Source: Larkinella insperata
Lineage (GTDB): Bacteria; Bacteroidota; Bacteroidia; Cytophagales; Spirosomataceae
Assembly (NCBI RefSeq): GCF_026248825.1
Contig: NZ_CP110973.1
Span: 3,367,001 to 3,431,000 of the forward strand
DNA: 64,000 nt
Direction of reading: 5' to 3'
Shown: positions 26,577 to 35,211 of the stretch, piece by piece
Layout: each line of letters starts with the position of its first letter
Numbering within the stretch: the first letter of the stretch is position 1
Translations under genes and position numbers: made by a program
The notes under the pieces: generated by a model
What the model was told of the DNA's origin: nothing
What the model saw: the letters and a program-made list of their open reading frames with translations, nothing else
The model's database searches: none

Positions 26577-26686
26577 GTGAATGAGTGAATGAGCGAATAA
26601 CCGGGCCGCCGGCGCAGCGAATAGCGGCCGCTATAAAAAGCATGATCTTCGATCCTATTCACTCATTTGCTCATTCACTCATTCAC
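26577..26686 (+). repeat. Nested palindromic spacer between isomerase and kinase genes
   Basis: Outer arms of 18 bp pair perfectly (26577-26594 GTGAATGAGTGAATGAGC with 26669-26686), each built from tandem GAATGAGT-like units. Inside lies a perfect 14-bp palindrome ATAGCGGCCGCTAT (26621-26634). The right outer arm ends 1 bp before the kinase ATG, so the stem would cover the translation start. Confidence 0.7.
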
Positions 26687-26687
26687 T

Positions 26688-28085
26688 ATGAAGACGCCAG
26701 TTATTGCCATTTTTGACATCGGGAAGACGAATAAGAAGCTGTTTCTGTTCAACGAGCGGTACGAGATCGTCTGGGAGCGATCGGAGCCGTTTACCGACAT
26801 TGTGGATGAGGACGGCGATCCCTGCGAAGACCTGAACCGGCTAACCACCTGGGTGCAGACGCTGCTGCGGGAGGTCATGGAATTGCCCGAATTTGATATC
26901 AAAGCCCTGAACTTCTCGACCTACGGGGCCAGTTTTGTCTATCTGAGCGAAGAAAGCCGTCCAATCGGACACTTGTATAACTACCTGAAACCGTTCCCGG
27001 CGCCGGTTCGGAAGAAGTTCTATAAAACGTACGGCGACGAAGCGACGCTGGCGATGGAAACCGCATCCCCGGCGCTCGACAGCCTGAATTCGGGCTTGAT
27101 GCTCTACCGCATCAAGTACGACAAACCGAAATTATTCCGTAAAATCTGGTATTCGTTGCATCTGCCCCAGTACCTGAGTTTTCTGTTTACGGGGCAGGTA
27201 CTGACGGATGTAACCAGCATTGGATGCCACACGATGCTGTGGGACTACACCAAAAACCAGTACCACGACTGGGTGATGAAGGAGAAGCTGGACAAACTTT
27301 TCGGGCCGATTTTTACGTCCGACAGCGTCTTGAACGCCATCTGGCTGAACCACCCGTTGAAGGTTGGGGTTGGGTTGCACGACAGCTCGGCGGCTCTGAT
27401 ACCGTATCTGGCTTCTTTTCAGGAACCGTTCGTGCTGATTTCAACCGGTACCTGGTCAATTAGCCTGAACCCGTTCAACACCATCCCGCTGACGGCCGAA
27501 GAATTGCAGTATGACTGCCTTTGTTATATGCACTACAAAGGGCAGCCCATCAAGGCGTCGCGGTTGTTTGCGGGGTACGAGCACGAACAGCAAACCAAGC
27601 GGCTGGCGGCTCACTTCGACACCGCCGATAATTACTACAAACAAGTCGATTACGACCCGGATCTGGTGCAGTACCTGCGGGATTCGCGGCCCAACGCCGA
27701 CAACCGATTTGAGGAAGTGAAAGCCCCCCCGCTCCAGGAGTCGCTGTTCCGGCACCGCGATCTGTCGGTATTCCGCAGTTACGAAGAGGCTTACCACCAG
27801 TTGATGCTGGACATCGTGGCCCAGCAGTTGATTTCGACCAATCTGGTAATGGACAACTCGCCCGTCAAGCGCATTTTTGTCGACGGGGGCTTCAGCAAAA
27901 ACCCGATCTACATGAATCTGCTGGCGGCTGCTTTTCCCCAAACGGAAGTATTTGCCGCTTCGATGGCGCAGGCCACCGCTCTGGGGGCGGCCCTGGCCAT
28001 TCACCACCACTGGAATTCCAAACCACTCCCGGGCGATACCATCGAACTCAAGCATTACACGACCGCCGGCCGGTACGTCGTATAA
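26688..28085 (+). CDS. rhaB: FGGY-family carbohydrate kinase, probable L-rhamnulokinase
   Basis: A 465-residue sugar kinase. The N-terminal phosphate-binding motif IAIFDIGKTNKKLFLFNE is at 5-22. The middle has the FGGY pattern region ISTGTWSISLNPFN, and the C-terminal nucleotide-binding motif FVDGGFSKNPIYMNLLAAAF is present. Given the flanking isomerase and rhamnulose-phosphate aldolase genes, the substrate is most likely L-rhamnulose; the family also contains fuculokinases. The open frame begins seven codons earlier at a TTG, but the ATG at 26688 opens the normal sequence. It is the last gene of the operon, followed by a strong hairpin. Confidence 0.9.
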   Translation: MKTPVIAIFDIGKTNKKLFLFNERYEIVWERSEPFTDIVDEDGDPCEDLNRLTTWVQTLLREVMELPEFDIKALNFSTYGASFVYLSEESRPIGHLYNYLKPFPAPVRKKFYKTYGDEATLAMETASPALDSLNSGLMLYRIKYDKPKLFRKIWYSLHLPQYLSFLFTGQVLTDVTSIGCHTMLWDYTKNQYHDWVMKEKLDKLFGPIFTSDSVLNAIWLNHPLKVGVGLHDSSAALIPYLASFQEPFVLISTGTWSISLNPFNTIPLTAEELQYDCLCYMHYKGQPIKASRLFAGYEHEQQTKRLAAHFDTADNYYKQVDYDPDLVQYLRDSRPNADNRFEEVKAPPLQESLFRHRDLSVFRSYEEAYHQLMLDIVAQQLISTNLVMDNSPVKRIFVDGGFSKNPIYMNLLAAAFPQTEVFAASMAQATALGAALAIHHHWNSKPLPGDTIELKHYTTAGRYVV

Positions 28086-28104
28086 ATTATTTCAGTACAA
28101 CAAG

Positions 28105-28154
28105 AAGCCGTACGCACAGAAGCTTGGTTTTGCTCTGTGCGTACGGCTTTTCTG
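28105..28154 (+). terminator. Terminator of the rhamnose operon
   Basis: A perfect 15-bp stem AAGCCGTACGCACAG/CTGTGCGTACGGCTT with a 15-base loop and a short T-run, 20 bp after the kinase stop. Confidence 0.85.
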
Positions 28155-28222
28155 TGCATCCTGACCGTTTATCCAGCCTATTGACCGCATCCTTAAAAAA
28201 TGCAAAACTTTTTTTGTGAATA

Positions 28223-28254
28223 TTTGGTTGATATATCAACGTAATATAAGTTTG
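28223..28254 (+). promoter_or_regulatory. marR promoter with palindromic operator in its spacer
   Basis: TTTG at 28223-28226 and a perfect -7 box TAAGTTTG at 28247-28254 are separated by 20 bases. A perfect 14-bp palindrome GTTGATATATCAAC fills 28227-28240, directly between the boxes. Binding there would block the promoter, so the palindrome is the likely autoregulatory site of the MarR protein. Confidence 0.7.
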
Positions 28255-28259
28255 TGACC

Positions 28260-28736
28260 ATGATTGCGAAGGAAGAAAGTACCATAAAGGAAAAGATCTT
28301 TAGCCAAATGAGCCAGTTTGTGGTGTTTAACATCACGCACGTCTCGCACATATTTGCCAAGAAGACCAATCGTGACTTAGCCAAATCCGGAATTTCTCTG
28401 CAGTTGGAACAGCTTCCGGTCCTGTTCGTCGTCAGTTGTTCAACGGACGGTTCGCTATCGCAACAAGACATTGCCAATTTGCTTCAAAAAGATAAATCGG
28501 GCATACAACGCTCTATTCGCACGTTAGAGCGGGATGGTTACCTCCGGGTTACCCCTGACGTTACGGATCGGCGGAAGAATTTGATTCAGATGACACCGGC
28601 GGGCAAGACCATCATTAACAAGGTTATGGAGACAGCCAAACAACTGGATGAGGAAGTAACCAGCCAGCTTGAGCCCGAAGAGGTTGCTACGTTGCTCAAG
28701 TTACTGGGGAAAGTAACAGCCTTACTTGAGAACTGA
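28260..28736 (+). CDS. MarR family transcriptional regulator of the efflux operon
   Basis: A 158-residue winged-helix dimer of the MarR family. The helix-turn-helix is in LSQQDIANLLQKDKSGIQRSIRTLE and the wing in LERDGYLRVTPDVTDRRKNLIQMTPAGK, the classical DRR-containing motif. It lies 77 bp upstream of a TolC/adaptor/RND operon on the same strand. The palindrome in its own promoter recurs twice, slightly changed, in front of that operon, so it probably represses both and is released by a ligand. The ATG at 28260 is preferred to the GTG at 28254, which is part of the -7 box; the resulting transcript would have almost no leader. Confidence 0.92.
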   Translation: MIAKEESTIKEKIFSQMSQFVVFNITHVSHIFAKKTNRDLAKSGISLQLEQLPVLFVVSCSTDGSLSQQDIANLLQKDKSGIQRSIRTLERDGYLRVTPDVTDRRKNLIQMTPAGKTIINKVMETAKQLDEEVTSQLEPEEVATLLKLLGKVTALLEN

Positions 28737-28754
28737 TTTTTATTTAGATACATA

Positions 28755-28783
28755 GTTGACATATCTACTGTTGACATATCCAC
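28755..28783 (+). promoter_or_regulatory. Tandem MarR operator half-palindromes before the efflux operon
   Basis: GTTGACATATCTAC (28755-28768) and GTTGACATATCCAC (28770-28783) are two direct copies of a degenerate form of the palindrome in the marR promoter, 15 bp centre to centre. A -7-like TAAGTTTT follows at 28788, in nearly the same geometry as at marR. Confidence 0.65.
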
Positions 28784-28813
28784 AATTTAAGTTTTTCTTT
28801 TTTTAGTACAATT

Positions 28814-30142
28814 ATGAAAAGGCTATTTAGTTTTGCTGCCTCCTTGCTGCTCACAGCCGCTGCTCCCGCCTGGGCGCAGACGGACTGGACGCTGAAAAAA
28901 TGCATCGACTACGGGCTTCAGCACTTCGGGACTGTACGGATTGCTCAGTATCAGGTTGAAAATGCTAATCAGCAGGCTCGTCAGGCGCTGGGGCTCTACT
29001 TACCGCAGGTGTCGGGTTCGGCCACCTTCACCGACAACGTCAAGCTGCAAACGTCGATCATACCAGCGGGGCCGTTGACGCCGGAACCGATTCGGGTTGT
29101 TTTTGGGCAGAAGTACCAGAATAATGTTGTTGCTCAGGCGAGCCAGCCGATCTATGACCGTTCGCTTCTACTGGGTTTGAAAGCCGCCAAGCCTAATCAG
29201 CAACTGGCCGAGCTGAACACGCGCCAAACCCGGGAGGACGTTATTTATAACATCGCCAGTAACTACTACCAGGTTTTTATCAGCCAGCAGCAAATTGCGC
29301 TTTTAAAAGACAATCTAGAGCGGACCCAGCAGGTGCTGAACGTCCTGAAGCTGCAACGGGATAACGGCGTGATTCAACCCGTCGACTATACCAATACGGA
29401 GGTAAGCTTCAACAACACGCGCTCGCAGCTGACGCTGGCCGAAAATGACCTGAATCTGGCCCTGAACCGCCTGAAATACCAGATGGGTCTGTCGCAGGAT
29501 CAATCCCTGACACTGTCGGACTCCTTGCTGATGAAAGTGGCACCGGCGTTTGAACAAAGCCAGTTTGATGCGAAGAACCTGGTTACTTTCCAGCAGGGCG
29601 AAAAAAACCTGGAATTACAGCGCCTGCAATTGCAACGCATACGGGCCGGTTACCTGCCAACCCTGAACTTCTCGGCGAATTACGGTACGCTCAACTTCGC
29701 CAATCAGTTTGAGAATGCGTTCAAGAACTTCCTTGGTTTTGGGAGTATCGGTTTGCGGTTGAACATCCCCATCTTCGACGGTTTCCAGCGGGATGCGCAG
29801 GTGCAGCAACAAAAATTAACCGTACTGACGCAGGAAGAACAGCAGCGTCTGAATACGGCGGCCTACCAGCTTCAGTTTAACAATGCGCAGTCGCAGATTC
29901 AGCGCGCGCAGGCCAACGTGCAGAACGACGATCGGAATGTGAAGCTCGCTCAGGAAGTATACAACATTACTACGTTGCAATATAAGCAGGGAACAAAACC
30001 GTTGACGGACCTGATCAACGCCGACAATTCGTACCGGCAGGCTCAGTCGAACTACATCAATTCGCTCATTAATTTTTACCAGGCCCGGCTTGATCTGGAA
30101 CAATCACAGGGCACGTTGTTAACCTTTTATAATCAACTCTGA
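28814..30142 (+). CDS. TolC family outer-membrane efflux protein
   Basis: A 442-residue outer-membrane factor with a signal peptide (MKRLFSFAASLLLTAAAPAWA) and two homologous halves of long alpha-helical hairpins interrupted by beta segments. NYYQVFISQQQIALLKDNLE, the following coiled region and DAQVQQQKLTVLTQEEQQRL in the second half are typical. It forms the trimeric exit duct through the outer membrane for the adaptor and RND pump encoded next (gaps of 38 and 11 bp), so the three genes make a complete tripartite efflux system under the adjacent MarR regulator. Substrates cannot be read from sequence. Confidence 0.93.
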   Translation: MKRLFSFAASLLLTAAAPAWAQTDWTLKKCIDYGLQHFGTVRIAQYQVENANQQARQALGLYLPQVSGSATFTDNVKLQTSIIPAGPLTPEPIRVVFGQKYQNNVVAQASQPIYDRSLLLGLKAAKPNQQLAELNTRQTREDVIYNIASNYYQVFISQQQIALLKDNLERTQQVLNVLKLQRDNGVIQPVDYTNTEVSFNNTRSQLTLAENDLNLALNRLKYQMGLSQDQSLTLSDSLLMKVAPAFEQSQFDAKNLVTFQQGEKNLELQRLQLQRIRAGYLPTLNFSANYGTLNFANQFENAFKNFLGFGSIGLRLNIPIFDGFQRDAQVQQQKLTVLTQEEQQRLNTAAYQLQFNNAQSQIQRAQANVQNDDRNVKLAQEVYNITTLQYKQGTKPLTDLINADNSYRQAQSNYINSLINFYQARLDLEQSQGTLLTFYNQL

Positions 30143-30180
30143 TTTAATACACCATAAAGAGAATACAACTGAAAAACACC

Positions 30181-31236
30181 ATGAAAAAGTCAACTATCCT
30201 CGTTGTAGTGGCCTTCCTGGCCGTTACTGCGCTCATCGGCTTCCGACTGGCTTCGAATAAGAAGACCATCGATGAGAAAAACAAGCAGCCGACCAACACC
30301 AATGTTGCCATTCCGGTGACCGTGACGCAGGTTGAAGAAGGTGAGGTTAGCCAGCAGCTGGTGAAAACCGGTAACCTGATTCCGTTCAAAGAGGCTAACA
30401 TTACGGCCACGACGGCCGGTCGGGTTACGCAGGTTAATTTCGATCTGGGCTCGCAGGTTCGCCAGGGGGCGGTTCTGGTTCAGTTGGACAACAAACTGAG
30501 AGAACTTTCGCTGGAAGCCACGCAGCTGAACATCGATAAACTCAAAAAAGACGTGAACCGCTACAATACGCTGCTGGCCGGTAACGCCACCACCGAAATT
30601 CAGGTGAACGAAACGAAGTTCAATTACGAGAATGCCGTCAATCAGGCCGAGCAGATCCGGAAGCAGATTCTGGATGCCAACGTGAAAGCGCCGATTAGCG
30701 GTCAGATTGTAAAGAAAGACATTGAACCGGGTGAGTACATTTCTCCGGGCACGGTATTGGGCACGGTCCTGGATGTAAACCGTCTGAAAGTTAACGTACT
30801 GGTGAACGAAAGTGACGTATACCAACTGCGTAAGGGCCAGCCCGTCCGGATTACGGCGGATGTTTTCCCGGGCAAAACCTTCAGCGGTCAGATCTCGTAC
30901 ATCGCTCCGCAGGGAACGGATGAGCACAACTACCCGGTCGAAATCACGCTGACGGCAGCGAACGGTCTGAAAGCCGGAACGTTTGTCAATGCGGATTTCT
31001 CGCAGAAATCCAATCAGAAAGCCTTGCAGATTCCGCGTATTGCGCTGGTGGAAAGCATCAAAAACCCGTACGTATACGTAGTGGAAGGCAATGTGGCTAA
31101 ACAACGTAAGATTAAAGTAGGACGCGAGTTTGGCGATACCATTGAAGTGCTGGAAGGCCTGTCGGCTGGGGATCAGGTGGTGGCCACCGGTCAATTGAAC
31201 CTAAGTGACGGCAAACCCGTGCAAATCACTAAATAA
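30181..31236 (+). CDS. RND efflux periplasmic adaptor subunit
   Basis: A 351-residue membrane-fusion protein. An N-terminal hydrophobic anchor (5-25) is followed by the lipoyl/barrel-sandwich halves (EANITATTAGRVTQVNFDLG and VKAPISGQIVKKDIEPGEYI) on either side of a short alpha hairpin (LEATQLNIDKLKKDVNRYNT), then a beta-barrel domain and a membrane-proximal domain ending in EGLSAGDQVVATGQLNLSDG. It links the inner-membrane pump to the TolC-like channel. No lipobox Cys is present, so it is held by the N-terminal helix. It is the middle gene of the efflux operon. Confidence 0.94.
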   Translation: MKKSTILVVVAFLAVTALIGFRLASNKKTIDEKNKQPTNTNVAIPVTVTQVEEGEVSQQLVKTGNLIPFKEANITATTAGRVTQVNFDLGSQVRQGAVLVQLDNKLRELSLEATQLNIDKLKKDVNRYNTLLAGNATTEIQVNETKFNYENAVNQAEQIRKQILDANVKAPISGQIVKKDIEPGEYISPGTVLGTVLDVNRLKVNVLVNESDVYQLRKGQPVRITADVFPGKTFSGQISYIAPQGTDEHNYPVEITLTAANGLKAGTFVNADFSQKSNQKALQIPRIALVESIKNPYVYVVEGNVAKQRKIKVGREFGDTIEVLEGLSAGDQVVATGQLNLSDGKPVQITK

Positions 31237-31247
31237 GGAAGAAAATC

Positions 31248-34200
31248 ATGTCTATATCCGAAATAGCCGTCAAACGACCGCTGCTGATCCTTACGGTCTT
31301 CATCGTACTGATTCTGTTCGGTGCGCTGAGCTACCAGCAGTTGTCTTACAACTTGTTGCCGAAGTTTGAAGCCAACGTGATCAGCGTGGCCACAACCTAT
31401 CGGGGGGCTTCGGCCGACGAGGTAGAAACCAACGTAACCAAGCGAATCGAGGATGCCCTGTCGTCGCTCGAAGGGCTGGACCGCATGACGTCAACGTCGC
31501 AGGAAGGTGCTTCTATCGTTATTGTTCAGTTGAAAAATGGCGTTAGTACAACCCTGGCCCAACAGGATGCGCAGCGGAAAGTAGAGCAGGTTCTGAACCT
31601 GTTACCTGACCAGGCAGACCGGCCAATCATTAACAAGTTTTCGACCGACGAACTTCCGGTTCTGCGGATGGGGGTGACGGCCAACCTGTCGCCAACCGCC
31701 TTGTATGACCTCATTGATGACAACATCAAACCGCAGTTATCAAACGTAGCGGGGGTGGGTCAGGTGAACGTCATCGGGGGCAACGAGCGCGAGATTCAAG
31801 TAAACGTTAACCAGGAAAAACTGCGCGCTTACGGTCTGTCAATCGGGCAGGTGTCGCAAGCCATCGCAGCGGCCAACACCAGCTATCCAGCCGGTCAGTT
31901 GGAAACCCGGGAGTCGCAGCTTTCGATTCGCTTTGATGCGTCGGTCGAAACGACAAACCGGATGCGGAACCTGATCGTTGCCCGCCGGACCAACGGCAGT
32001 GAAGTATTGCTGAAAGATGTAGCGGAAGTGGTGGATGCAACCACGAAACCGACGGCCATCAACCACATCAATGCCCAGCCGTCCATCGGTTTGCAGATTC
32101 AGAAACAATCGGATGCCAACGCGGTATCGGTGAGCCAGCTGACGCAGGAGCGCATCAAGCAGCTCGAAAAGCAGTACAGCAACATCAACCTGAAATTCAA
32201 CATTGCCGCTGACCAGTCGGTTTATACACTGGCTTCGGCGGATGCGGTAGTGTTCGATATGGGGCTGGCTATTGTGATTGTATCGGTGGTGATGCTCCTG
32301 TTCCTGCACAGCTTCCGGTCGGCTATGTTCGTTCTGGTGGCGCTGCCTTCGTCCATGATTCCGACGTTTGCGCTGATGTACCTGATGGGTTTCTCGCTGA
32401 ACCTGATGACGTTGATGGCCCTTTCGCTGGTGGTGGGTATCCTGGTCGATGACTCGATTGTGGTCTTGGAAAACATCAACCGCCACCTCGAAATGGGGAA
32501 AGACAAGCGTACGGCGGCCCTGGACGGTCGGAGTGAGATCGGCTTTACGGCCCTCGCCATTACGCTGGTGGACGTGGTGGTATTCGTGCCGCTGGCGATG
32601 ACCGGCGGTTTGATCGGGAACATCCTCCGCGAGTTTGCCCTGGTGGTCGTGTTCTCAACCCTGATGAGTTTGTTGGTATCGTTTACGCTGACGCCCTTGC
32701 TGGCTTCGCGGTTCGGTAAAATTGAAATCCTGAGCCGGAACTCCCTGTGGGGCCGCCTGAACCTGGGCTTCGAAAACATGATCAGCCGCTTAACGGAATG
32801 GTACGGACGGGTGCTGGCGTGGGTGCTGGGCCATAAACGGTATATTTTCCTGGCAACGATTGCCCTGCTGGTCGGCTCGATTGCGCTGGTACCCGCCGGT
32901 TTTATCGGGGGAGCGTTCATGCCGCAGAGTGACATGGGTGAGATGGCGGTTAACATTGAACTGGCGCCAACGGCTTCGATCTACCAAACCAATGCCGTAG
33001 CGCAACGGGCGGAGCAGATCATCATGAAGCACCCGGAAGTGACCAATGTCTTTACGAACGTGGGGTACACCAGTAGCGGTATTGCCACTTCGTCAAACAG
33101 CAACATCGCCGATATCAACGTAAAATTGATTGATAAGAAAAACCGTACGATCTCGACGGAAGAGTTTGGTCAGATTCTGAAAGATGAAGTTGGCCGGATT
33201 CCGGGAACGAAAGTAACGGTAAGTCCGGTCGGTATCGTAGGGGCGCAGCAGGCTCCAATCCAGATTGCGGTGAAGGGAACCAACCTGAAAGACATTCGGG
33301 AAGCGGCTGCCACGGTTCTGAACGTGACGAAATCCGTACCGGGAACGCAGGACGTGAAGTATTCGGTGAAAGATCCGAAGCCGGAAGTGACCGTAAACCT
33401 CGACCGGGAGAAAATGGCCCAACTGGGAATCAATGCTTCCGACGTGGGGATTGCGCTGCAAAACGCTTTCCGGGGTAATGATCAGTCGAAGTTTAAACAA
33501 GGTGGTAACGAGTACGACATCCTGATTAGTCTGGACCGTTTTGACCGGACCAACGCCAACGACATCAGCCGCCTGACGTTTGTGAACAACCAGGGTAAAT
33601 CCTTCGAACTGTCGCAGTTTGCCCAGGTGCAGGAACAAATCGGGGAGAGCGTTCTGGAACGGATCGACCGGCTTTCGTCGGTAACGGTTAACGCCCAGGT
33701 TGTGGGTCGTCCGGTCGGTACGGTGGGGACCGACATTCAGGCCAAAATGGCACAGGTGAAACTGCCGGAAGGCGTTTCCATCCAGTATCTGGGTCAGTTG
33801 CAGCAACAATCCGATGCCTTCGGTAGCTTGGGTCTGGCGTTAGGCATTGCCATTCTGCTGGTGTACTTCATCATGGTGGCGCTGTATGAAAGTGTGGTCT
33901 ATCCGTTCGTCGTCCTGTTCTCGATTCCGGTGGCCCTGGTCGGTGCCTTGCTGGCCCTGGCGCTGACGATGGAAAGCCTGACGGTGTTCTCGATTGTCGG
34001 TATGATTATGTTGCTCGGTCTGGTGGCGAAAAACGCCATCCTGATCGTCGACTTTGCCAACCAGTTGAAAGCAGAAGGACACGACGTTATTCATGCCCTG
34101 ATTGAAGCCGGTAAAGAGCGTCTGCGCCCGATTCTGATGACGACGCTGGCGATGATTTTGGGTATGTTGCCGATTGCACTGGCCAGCGGGGCCGGTGCGG

Positions 34201-34379
34201 AAACGAAAAACGGTATGGCCTGGGTTATTATCGGTGGTCTGACCTCTTCGATGCTCCTCACGCTGTTGGTGGTGCCGTCGATGTATCTGGTCATCGACCG
34301 TCTGATTGCCCGTTTCAGCGGTAAAAAAGTAAAACCGAAAAAACCGCAGGAACTCGAAGTCGCGAAAGCCATCGACTAA
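31248..34379 (+). CDS. RND family efflux transporter permease (HAE type)
   Basis: A 1,043-residue proton-driven inner-membrane pump, the normal length for the AcrB/HAE group. Twelve membrane helices in the 1+5+1+5 layout are separated by two large periplasmic loops. The proton-relay Asp pair is present in TM4 (VGILVDDSIVVLENINRH), and the conserved region around GLVAKNAILIVDFANQ and ERLRPILMTTLAMILGMLP is in the C-terminal half. It starts 11 bp after the adaptor gene, with GAAGAAAATC before its ATG. It expels drugs, bile-like detergents or small organic molecules with its two partners; the substrate range is unknown. Confidence 0.96.
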   Translation: MSISEIAVKRPLLILTVFIVLILFGALSYQQLSYNLLPKFEANVISVATTYRGASADEVETNVTKRIEDALSSLEGLDRMTSTSQEGASIVIVQLKNGVSTTLAQQDAQRKVEQVLNLLPDQADRPIINKFSTDELPVLRMGVTANLSPTALYDLIDDNIKPQLSNVAGVGQVNVIGGNEREIQVNVNQEKLRAYGLSIGQVSQAIAAANTSYPAGQLETRESQLSIRFDASVETTNRMRNLIVARRTNGSEVLLKDVAEVVDATTKPTAINHINAQPSIGLQIQKQSDANAVSVSQLTQERIKQLEKQYSNINLKFNIAADQSVYTLASADAVVFDMGLAIVIVSVVMLLFLHSFRSAMFVLVALPSSMIPTFALMYLMGFSLNLMTLMALSLVVGILVDDSIVVLENINRHLEMGKDKRTAALDGRSEIGFTALAITLVDVVVFVPLAMTGGLIGNILREFALVVVFSTLMSLLVSFTLTPLLASRFGKIEILSRNSLWGRLNLGFENMISRLTEWYGRVLAWVLGHKRYIFLATIALLVGSIALVPAGFIGGAFMPQSDMGEMAVNIELAPTASIYQTNAVAQRAEQIIMKHPEVTNVFTNVGYTSSGIATSSNSNIADINVKLIDKKNRTISTEEFGQILKDEVGRIPGTKVTVSPVGIVGAQQAPIQIAVKGTNLKDIREAAATVLNVTKSVPGTQDVKYSVKDPKPEVTVNLDREKMAQLGINASDVGIALQNAFRGNDQSKFKQGGNEYDILISLDRFDRTNANDISRLTFVNNQGKSFELSQFAQVQEQIGESVLERIDRLSSVTVNAQVVGRPVGTVGTDIQAKMAQVKLPEGVSIQYLGQLQQQSDAFGSLGLALGIAILLVYFIMVALYESVVYPFVVLFSIPVALVGALLALALTMESLTVFSIVGMIMLLGLVAKNAILIVDFANQLKAEGHDVIHALIEAGKERLRPILMTTLAMILGMLPIALASGAGAETKNGMAWVIIGGLTSSMLLTLLVVPSMYLVIDRLIARFSGKKVKPKKPQELEVAKAID

Positions 34380-34400
34380 GTTTGCCCATGAATAACTGAA

Positions 34401-34444
34401 ACGCCCGAAACCCGCAATACAAGCGGGTTCCGGGTGTTTTTTTT
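34401..34444 (+). terminator. Terminator of the efflux operon
   Basis: A 15-bp stem with one mismatch (ACGCCCGAAACCCGC paired with GCGGGTTCCGGGTGT) around a 7-base loop is followed by a run of T, 21 bp after the pump stop codon. Confidence 0.85.
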
Positions 34445-34488
34445 AGGAGAAGAGGGTACGGTGTCATTCTTTGTTAGAACGCCTTAAA

Positions 34489-35121
34489 ATGCTGCATCTC
34501 ACGCGTAAATTGAGCAGTATTGAGTACTTTAGTTTTTATAACCGGGTAAATGCCCCACAACTAATGTCGACTCAACAGCTTATGATTCCCACGTTAAAAG
34601 CTCAGCTTTACGGAGGACTCGCTTTTCTACTGGGCCTTCCTCTACTGGTTTTGCCTTTCTATCTGCTCTGGTCCCTAGATTTTGAAACCTTGAAACCGTC
34701 GACGCTCACGGAGTATGCTCTGCTCATCGCGGGATTTTTGGTGGGCAGCGTCATTCATGAATTGATTCATGGACTCACCGCATTTTGGTATGGGCGATTA
34801 AACTGGTCGGATATTCGGTTTGGCGTTCAGTGGAAGAGTCTGACGCCTTATTGCCATCCTATCAGGGCATTACCCGCCAAGACGTACCGGGTGGTGGTGG
34901 CTATGCCGTTGATTGTGCTAGGGCTGATACCGTATGCCGTGGCCCTGCTTTCCGGTAGCGTCATCCTGTTAGCGCTGGGGGTGTTTTTTACCCTGGCTGC
35001 CAGCGGTGATCTGATGATCCTGTGGTTGATGCGCTCCCTAGCCGACGAGCAACGGGTGCAGGATCATCCTTCTCAGGTTGGCCTGCTGGTGAGTGAAGCC
35101 CGGGCCGCTGACCAAATTTAG
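34489..35121 (+). CDS. DUF3267 family putative membrane metalloprotease
   Basis: A 210-residue integral membrane protein of the DUF3267 (putative zincin) family. Four hydrophobic segments are visible, and a HExxH-type site sits in the second, VGSVIHELIHGLTAFWYGRL, followed by a conserved TPYCHP motif that could supply a further ligand. Members resemble site-2 proteases, but their activity and substrates are unproven. The frame is open from a TTG at 34471; ATGs at 34489 and 34564 are both possible, and the latter gives a protein starting just before the first membrane helix. It stands alone between two terminators. Confidence 0.8.
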   Translation: MLHLTRKLSSIEYFSFYNRVNAPQLMSTQQLMIPTLKAQLYGGLAFLLGLPLLVLPFYLLWSLDFETLKPSTLTEYALLIAGFLVGSVIHELIHGLTAFWYGRLNWSDIRFGVQWKSLTPYCHPIRALPAKTYRVVVAMPLIVLGLIPYAVALLSGSVILLALGVFFTLAASGDLMILWLMRSLADEQRVQDHPSQVGLLVSEARAADQI

Positions 35122-35149
35122 CCCTGCCGCATCCCGAAGCTTCAATAAA

Positions 35150-35183
35150 AAAGCGTTGCCCCGCCTGGGAAGAGCAACGCTTT
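35150..35183 (+). terminator. Terminator after the DUF3267 gene
   Basis: A 10-bp stem AAAGCGTTGC/GCAACGCTTT with a 14-base loop lies between the convergent DUF3267 and head-GIN genes and may serve both. Confidence 0.75.
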
Positions 35184-35211
35184 GGTTCACAAAAAAATTA
35201 TTAAAACGGGT

